From Dactylellina haptotyla (lineage: Eukaryota > Ascomycota > Orbiliomycetes > Orbiliales > Orbiliaceae): a DNA stretch of 64,000 nucleotides. Each line of letters starts with the position of its first letter. Positions within the stretch are counted from its first letter, which is position 1. The position numbers and the translations under genes were made by a program. Shown piece by piece: positions 56,842-64,000 of this stretch. The stretch spans positions 2,232,001 through 2,296,000 of the forward strand of contig CM062387.1 of NCBI GenBank assembly GCA_031310005.1, given 5' to 3'. Below the pieces are notes generated by a model. The model saw only the letters and a program-made list of their open reading frames with translations, was not told where the DNA came from and searched no databases.

Positions 56842-59800
56842 GTTGATTTTAAGTGTGTATTTGAAGAGCACCCAAGCGAATGGTCCCTTCGAGTGTAGAG
56901 TTTGTGGGTAGTCGTGTAAATATTGTATATATATATGTGTGTGTGTGTGTAGACAAGTCTTATTCTGCTGTTGGCCTGAAGTCGAGATCAGGTTTATATT
57001 GAAGCAACGCTGGTGGTGAGGTAAAGATTGAAACGGAATGAGAAGAAGCCTGGGCGAAGCCGTGCATATATGCGAGATGGTGGTGGATCTGCCGTTCTTA
57101 TAAATCGGGGGCTTAAAGTTAAAGTTACTGTGATCAGATCGAGAAAAAGGAAAGAATGCAGACAGAAAATTCCTTGCTGACAAGGGGGCTCCCTCCAGTG
57201 AGAACCGTACGTTAGCCTCATTCCATGGTCAGGCATGCGGCCCACATTCTTCGACGTCCTCTTGGCCTGTTTAGGGGTTCCCACTAGCTCGCGGAACTCA
57301 CGTAACCATGCGCGCAGGGAGAGGAGAGACCTTGCGGGATTAAACCCCTCTGGCAGGTTTCTGGTCGTGCATGTCTCTGCAGCAACCCCCTTCGGACTGG
57401 ACAGAAAGTTCTTCGAGAAACCAGAAAGAGCAACAAGCATGCGTGCGCCGACGCTAGTGCTGGAGTGGCTGCCCTTGGTGTGCTCTTTGGTGTGCCCTTG
57501 GTGTGCCCTTGGTGTTCACATTCTCGAAGGATCTTAGCGGTGCTTGTCACATTTGCTCCCTTAGCGCACCAGAGGAGAGACCAAATAGTCGTGAACAGGT
57601 AAGTCCACCCTCCCTGTCGCTGGCTCGACAAGGGGCCTCCCCTGCAGGCTTCGCCCTACATGCTGAATGGGTGGATCAGTATGATGCTTCCAACTGCTCA
57701 AAGCGGCTTGGTGCCGGTGACCGGCCTGGTCCACCAAAACCTACCGTCCTTCCCAACTCGCACGCTGAACCCATGGGCCTCCTAAATCTTTCGAGAACAT
57801 CGACGGTCTCATGGGGACACTCGCCCTTTTCGACAGGTGCTTCGCAGGTGTCTGTGATATAAGGCAGCTAGGCTGGATATTCCCTGATGCCATGTCGCGA
57901 ATCTGCCATCCGATTGGGTGCTTTTCGGGCCTCCCTCTCTCCGTCAGGAATGTAAAATGTGCAAACGCGCCCAAGAATGCGTTGCCGGACGTTAGTCACA
58001 AAAGCTCATACCATCTACGTCGATTGTCGGAGGCCGGGCTCGAGAGGGGGGAAAGGGAACACGTAGTTGCGGCAGGATTGTATCGCAGACGACATATCTC
58101 CAGCGTCATCAGCCCCAACCGGTCCACGGATCAGCATTCTGTTCTCTGTTATTGATTCCATTGTGCCACTTTCCAACGTTTGACGGAGCCTTTGGGCAGC
58201 AATATCTGCTTGCAGGAACGGGGTAATACTAGCGAGATTATTGACACACCTCTGGAGCACCGAACGTCAGGACGCCCAAACATCCTCCGCCCCAGTTTGT
58301 CCAGCCAGATTCGAATGAATCTTCAAATCTTCACAAACAGGCGTGGATTTACACTTTAGGCAGGAGGGCCCTCGATCCTGTCTCGCGGGTTCCTGCGAAA
58401 TCCGAAGACCGGCAAATCACCCTCGTGAACGTCGCTTACACGACAACCAGGCGTCCGATCTTCGGCGTATATATGCGCATTAATCAATCAAAAGCACCTG
58501 GTTTCTCTTTCAGCAATCGAATAGCATAATAACATTCGCATGGATCTGGCTTTCGGCGCCTCAATACGAGAGGCTGTGCAATCAAATGTCCCGATCTGTG
58601 CTTTCGGGTCGAAGAAGGAAAAAGGAGTGACAGGATAAGCTTCAAGAAAGCATGACGAATGTTTACAATGTCCACGGAGAAGCCCTACGGAGTTCTTGAC
58701 TAGAAATGCCCGGGATTCTAGAACAAACCTAATAAATTATTAATTAATTCATAATAATCAACCAAATAGAAAAAGTCCGTCCATGGACCGTTAAATCAGC
58801 GATTGCCATGCGTCAGTGGCTTGTAATGCATGTTTCGCAACGTCAACAGAAATATAACGCCTTGATCCAACGCAGGGTACTCTTGGACAGCCCAAATGGA
58901 ACGCTAAGTCATTGAAAATGGTGCTTTCGAATTTTTTTCAGTAACTGTTTTGAGTAAGTTGGTTTCGTTAGCGCGGCTACTTTGGGGTTAGGTATATCAT
59001 GGCAATGTTATGAACCAAGGTCCTCGTCACGTACATTGCTCGTGAATGCAACAGCAAAAAGGCACTTAGTTTGTACACCCCGAATGAAACGGAAATTCCT
59101 AACAAGAGTCACAAAGTTTCCATACTAAAATGCTGGTCAAACCTAATGTTTTGGCGTTTTGGTTTAGAAGGCGAATCCATGTTGCGACGTGGAATTTAGA
59201 CCCAGCTGACACCGATGCGACCCGGAGGATAAAGATCTCGACCCAAACAACTGAAAGAGACAAGGGTGCTCGTCGTCCATTGATACCATTGGACGAGTGC
59301 CACTATTGACATGGTAGTTTATTTATTCTCCGAGAAATCACGGTGGTCAAGCCTGGCTTTGGCCGAAAACCCACCCGGGTACCTTTCATAGGAGCCCACA
59401 ATATCCCACAACATTAATTAACTGATCTTTTCGAGAGAGCTCTTTGCAAGGTTAGTGCAGTTGTCTAGTATAGTTCTAGTGCAAAGAAGTTTAAAATCCT
59501 TGATAATATCAGAGCTCGCTCGCGCTCGTGTGATCTTGAGCAGCCAACAGAGTTAGAGAGACTAAATGATGATTCAGTAAATTTCACGCGCCACATATCG
59601 ATATCTTAGACCTGAAGGGTATATATCCTCAATTAATTTCGATAGTGGCAATTGGCTTCCCGAATCTTCAGACTGTATTTGAGGGAATGACGTGCGCACG
59701 GACCTGCCCAAGTCAAATGCTAGTCGTTGAAGACAGCGGATCTCGCATGGCTCGAGCTCTTGCATTCAAAGTATATCAATGGAAGTTGAGAGAACTTAAT

Positions 59801-61833
59801 TTGATATATTAAAAAGCACGATATGCTAAGCCACAAATCCCAGCACCTGTGAAAGGTCGATATACACTCTCGAATTGGCGGGGATGTATTTGCATATATC
59901 CATGTCACCACATGGTTCTCAAACTCGAATCAATCAACAGGCGAATTTTCGAAACCACGGCGATCCCGTTGATGTATCATCAAGGAGATCGTAGAACTCA
60001 CCAATCTTTAAGTAATACATACAAAATCGGTGTTGGCGAGGTTTTTTTGGATCGTTTCGAGTTATTTTATCCGATTTCAAAGATACGGGGTAAATCATGT
60101 ACATGTGTACGGCTGTAGATGACTTTGGGCGTATAGCGCCTTAGCTTAGGAAGTTGTGTTGGGTGTGTCATTCCACGACTGACTTGCGTCGGAGGGGACC
60201 CTGATAACGGGAAGGCCTGGTTCAATTGAAACACCAGATCGAGTCTCAACGCGAGGATATCAGACAACTCTCGTATCAAGTTGCAAAAAACAGTCAGTTG
60301 GGGGCGAATGCACGGGCGGTTCGGATTTATCAAATCTGAGGCCTCAGCAAACACACCATTTGCAAAAATCCTATTGGGTATCGATAAAACAGACATGGAC
60401 ATGGCATTGTGCGACAAGCACTCGGGGTATACTTGTGCCGGTCATCACTGTCGAAAAGTACGATTATTATTTGCATGCTGACTACATGTTGACAATTTAC
60501 ATATATTTTGGTCCTTTTGCTTGGACGTACAACACAAAAGCGGTCTTGGGTATAGCATGCAGTCTTGGTCTTTGATCCCCAGTCGGCAATCGGGACGGCA
60601 TGTTTATCCTCCGAAAATAAAAAAAAATACCATAATGTTGATTAGATTGATCGATAATCGATAATCGAACAAACTTAAATGTTGTTGTATTTCGTCGGAT
60701 CAGACGGATGGTTTTCGGTATCTCGCGGCGCTTTATTGCAGATACGTATATAAATTATAAAAATATATTAATTATTTCGGAAAGGCTATTTTGATAATAT
60801 ATATAAGTTTGCAAATCTTGAAATATAAATATTTTCAGTATTATCCTACTTTTTGTTTAAGATATTAAGAATTGTCAAAAAGACAGGTTTTTATCCACAT
60901 TCGAGTGACGCACCAACGCAGAAGGGATAGTTATGTGGGTATTTTGGGTATTTCTATGAGACCAAGAGAATAACGAAACTGACGGAATCTGTTTCGGGCA
61001 GATGGAATAGTTGGATTTCATAAGGTGGGACCGACCCCCAGGTTTTACGTTTTTAGGGTTTTCTTTGTGGATTGCGGATGCGGGGGAGCCATCAAGCACA
61101 TGCTTGATCTCAACCTTCCAATCGTGATGCGAAAGTATTTCCAGCCGCGGCACGAATCTAGGCCGCGGGATCGTATCCTCCAAATTCTCGTTTACGACTG
61201 CACTTTGTGGGTTCGGTTATACGATGCACACGAGTATCTCTGATTAATACGAACGATCGAGCTGCTAATGCAATTTGGGGGTGTAGATTGTGCGACTGTG
61301 TTACATTGGTCTGGTTGGAATAACTCACTAGGGACGCTCCTAAGCTATGCTGACTGCTGTATAGTTACATATACTATGATAGGGAGACGATTCTAATAGC
61401 GGAACCTTCGGTTGCGATTCCAACGACCACGACGACCCCGACATTGTATCAAAGAAGAGTAAGTCTAGTTATCCTCCTAGATCTGTCGATTTAATTGGTA
61501 GCAAGTGAGGAGCCCAAGCCGGTGTGCTACTTGGGCCAGCCGATTCGTCATAACCAGCCGATGCAACCAGTCCCCGGATAGTTAGCGCACGCCACCCCGC
61601 AAAAAACCTCCTTGCACCAGGAGTTCGCAGGGCAGGCACCCGGCTAACAGATCAGAGACTTATAAGATAGAATCCCTTGCCGACTGCCTCTATTCGCAAT
61701 ATCTGCCGAACAGCGAGCCCGGTCGATATAAGGCCATTGGTTTTGATCACTTTGTTTTTCGCATTCCCTCCAGATTTTCTCTTTTCTCGGCTGCACGATT
61801 AACATTGACCAATCTACCCCGGACAACCAGACC
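56842..61833. other. Gene-poor region left of the BVMO gene
   Basis: About 5 kb. The left part is the leader and promoter of the Cys-rich gene and includes a (TA)n(TG)n microsatellite at about 56925-56951. A short tandem array lies at 57471-57515. The stretch 60600-60880 is AT-rich, with TCGATAATCGATAATCGA. Frames up to about 120 codons have no recognisable motif. The last few hundred bases should be the monooxygenase promoter. Confidence 0.45.
57471..57515. repeat. Short tandem array, 11-12 bp unit, four copies
   Basis: Units of the form GCCCTTGGTGT, with one variant (GCTCTTTGGTGT), follow each other four times. It is in intergenic sequence. Confidence 0.85.
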
Positions 61834-64000
61834 ATGTATTCGACGGTTTTGATCGTGGGGGCTGGCGAGAGCGGCCTCTGCATGGGCGTCCAGCTGAAAA
61901 CCAGATTCAACCTCACTGACTTTGTTATATACGAACGGAACAGCGATATTGGCGGAACATGGTATGTGAATACATACCCAGGTAAGTTTTTCGGTTTCCT
62001 TTCGGCTGTTCCTGCAGGCCCCTCTTGCGTCAGCACTTTAAAGAAATAAGTGGCTAACTTTAAAATTTTTGCTAGGTGTTGCCTGCGATGTGTAAGACGA
62101 AATCCGGTACCTTTCGTTCGTCCTCCGCGATTAGACGGTGTATTCTAACCACGCCCTTCGAATTACCATAGACCCGCGTTATGCTACTCGTTCTCGTTCG
62201 CTACAAATCCCGATTGGTCGACGTCTTACCCGCATGGTAGGCATTATGGAAGCCCCCCTTCTTTCGCGTGGCGCGCGCGCGCCCGGGAAGACGAGGATAG
62301 CTGATTACAGATATGATGACATACAGGGCCGGAGTTACATGCGTATTTAACCAAGGTCTGCGAAGACTACAAGCTTCGACCACACATAACATTCAATACC
62401 GAGGTCGAGTCGGCTACTTACGACGAGAAGCGCGAGATATGGTCTGTTCGTCTGCGGAGGCGAGCGGTTGCGGAATGGGAGTTTAATCTGGGCGACAAAT
62501 ATATAAAGAAGACCATCACGACCACCGGCGAGGTCGGCGATACTTGGACCCACGAATGCAAGCTCTTTTTTACCGCGGTAGGCGGGCTGATAGAACCCGC
62601 CGATATCAATATGAAGGGAATGGAAAATTTCAAGGGACCTATATTCCATTCCGCTTTTTGGGACCACACCGTCGACATCAATGACAAGAATGTCGTATTA
62701 GTCGGGAATGGCTGTGAGCAAACCCTTTGGATATCAGTTCCTTCGGGTGTCTGATTGTAATGGGAGAGCGCTAACCATGTTATAGGCACCGCTGCCCAGA
62801 TTGTCCCTGCGATCGAACCAAAGGTCAAATCTCTGACTCAAATCGTCCGGTCCTCTCACTGGATGCTCCCACGCCCTAGTTTCCCAGGTATTTCGATGGA
62901 GAGCTATGAGAAATGGTCACCAACGGTGTTTAGGTACCTTCCCGGATCTCAACTTGTAGCTAGATATCTAGCATTTGCGGGTATAGAGTCCGCGTGGCTT
63001 GCGTTCCGAAACACCCCCTTGGGCGAGAAATTGAGAGCGGCGACGGAACGGAAGAGCATCAAACATGTGAAGGCTAAGGCACCCGAAGAATATTGGGATC
63101 TTTTGATTCCGAAATTTCCTATCGGCTTCAAACGAAGAATCTTCGACGACACCTATCTTCCGAGCTTGGGGTCGCCCAAGGTTCACCTCACCAAAGATGA
63201 TATCACCCATCTGTCGGAAGACGCTGTGCACACAGCCACCGGAGCCGAGTACAAAGCGGACGTTATTATAATGGCGACTGGATTCAAAACCAATGAATGG
63301 GTCGCACCGTTGAAGATAGTTGGCCGCAAGGGCGAAGATTTATCGGAGCACTGGCGGAAGATGGGAGGTCCGGCCGCGTACAATTCAACCGCGATGAACG
63401 GCTTCCCCAATTGTTTTCTGATTGTCGGCCCTAATTCGATAACCGGGCATACTAGCGTTATCCTGGCGACCGAAAACATGTGTCGATACGCCTTGAATAT
63501 CGCCGCGCCTGTTCTGAAAGGGGATGCTAGCGAGGTTGAAATCAAAAGAGAAGCGGAGGTAGGCTATAGCAAATGGATGCAAGAGGCAATGACAAGGACG
63601 GTATTTTCCAACCGCGAATTCAAATCGGTAAGTTTGGAATGCTAAATTGGATGACAAACCTGAAGCTTCTTTTCTAATGAATGTATCTCGAAAAGTGGTA
63701 TGTGAGAGACGATGGCTGGAATTCGTCGACCTATCCGTAAGTTATAAAACCTATTGTCTTATATTGAAACCGTGCTGATATGTCTGTGAACAGTCGCTCT
63801 CAATTACACTTTATGTACCGCTCTTACTTCCCAATATATAAGGATTGGGTCATCAAGAAGACAAGCCAAGGAATTTGGAAGAGCAGGATCAGGAGGATTC
63901 TCGTGCTCTTCCTGATATTTGGTGTGGGGGCTACAAATTTCTTTCTTAGGAAGAGGGGTCTGACGTTTAGATATATGGCTACTTTCGGCGCTTCCATTAT
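61834..64000 (+). CDS. Baeyer-Villiger-type flavin monooxygenase with C-terminal membrane helix (3' partial)
   Basis: FAD/NADPH enzyme that inserts oxygen next to ketones, or a close relative; the substrate is unknown. Exons: 61834-61981, 62076-62091, 62172-62236, 62327-62713, 62786-63627, 63696-63736, 63794 to beyond the right edge; about 568 residues visible. The FAD motif GAGESG is at 9-14, with IGGTWYVNTYPG after it. A 16-base micro-exon encodes the conserved VACDVP step. The type I fingerprint FKGPIFHSAFWD is at 178-189, an exact FxGxxxHxxxW(P/D). The NADPH motif GNGCTA is at 203-208, and the late motif MATGFKTNEW is present. After the catalytic part comes a hydrophobic helix at about 535-551 (ILVLFLIFGVGATNFFL) followed by RKRG, so the protein is probably held in a membrane. 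The stop codon is not seen. Confidence 0.92.

Noticed and set aside
57503-58155. Overlapping plus-strand frames of 114-119 codons
   Set aside because: No motif, no splice logic linking them, and they include the short tandem array.
1-64000. tRNA genes, judged by B-box-like GGTTCRANNCC sequences on both strands
   Set aside because: Near matches fell inside coding exons or lacked a matching A box and acceptor stem.

Overview
The window is nuclear DNA of a filamentous ascomycete (Pezizomycotina). Genes carry short GT-AG introns (about 50-200 bp) with CTAAC/CTAAT-like branch sites. Several families are typical of that group: a TRI12-type MFS transporter, an RTA1 protein, a bZIP with the fungal DUF3425-type region, a DUF3712-type membrane protein, and Ser/Thr-rich surface proteins. 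I cannot fix the class or genus from sequence alone. About twenty protein genes are supported. All exon chains below were assembled by hand from splice signals. The complete multi-exon models close in frame (total length divisible by three), which supports the boundaries.

Layout. 1-7.9 kb is compact: an MFS transporter (5' end outside the window), a prolidase and an AhpD/CMD-like gene fired from one 331-bp divergent promoter, and an FAD monooxygenase with an N-terminal NTF2-like region. 7.9-15.5 kb is sparse and holds only an RTA1-family membrane protein. 15.6-19.6 kb carries a bZIP regulator, a small coiled-coil protein and the mitochondrial rhomboid protease PCP1. 20.4-32.6 kb holds three secreted or membrane-anchored Ser/Thr-rich surface proteins and one Arg/Ser-rich protein, separated by long gaps. 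33.9-40.7 kb is dense: an SDR, an unrecognised multi-span membrane protein, a TGL3/4/5-type patatin protein lacking its catalytic residues, and the ER cargo receptor ERV29/SURF4. 44.9-51.2 kb has a Lys-rich membrane-anchored protein, a CHORD-CS HSP90 co-chaperone and the DUF3712 protein. 51.2-61.8 kb is nearly empty apart from a small Cys-rich protein. The right edge holds most of a Baeyer-Villiger-type monooxygenase with a C-terminal membrane anchor.

The genes do not form one obvious pathway. No polyketide synthase, NRPS or terpene synthase is visible, so the transporter/monooxygenase group at the left is at most a small catabolic or detoxification neighbourhood. The most notable observations are the patatin-family pseudoenzyme, a prolidase that appears to enter the secretory pathway, and a WD40-blade-like fragment lying antisense across the start of PCP1. 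I recognised no intact transposon, retroelement, rRNA, tRNA or CRISPR array.
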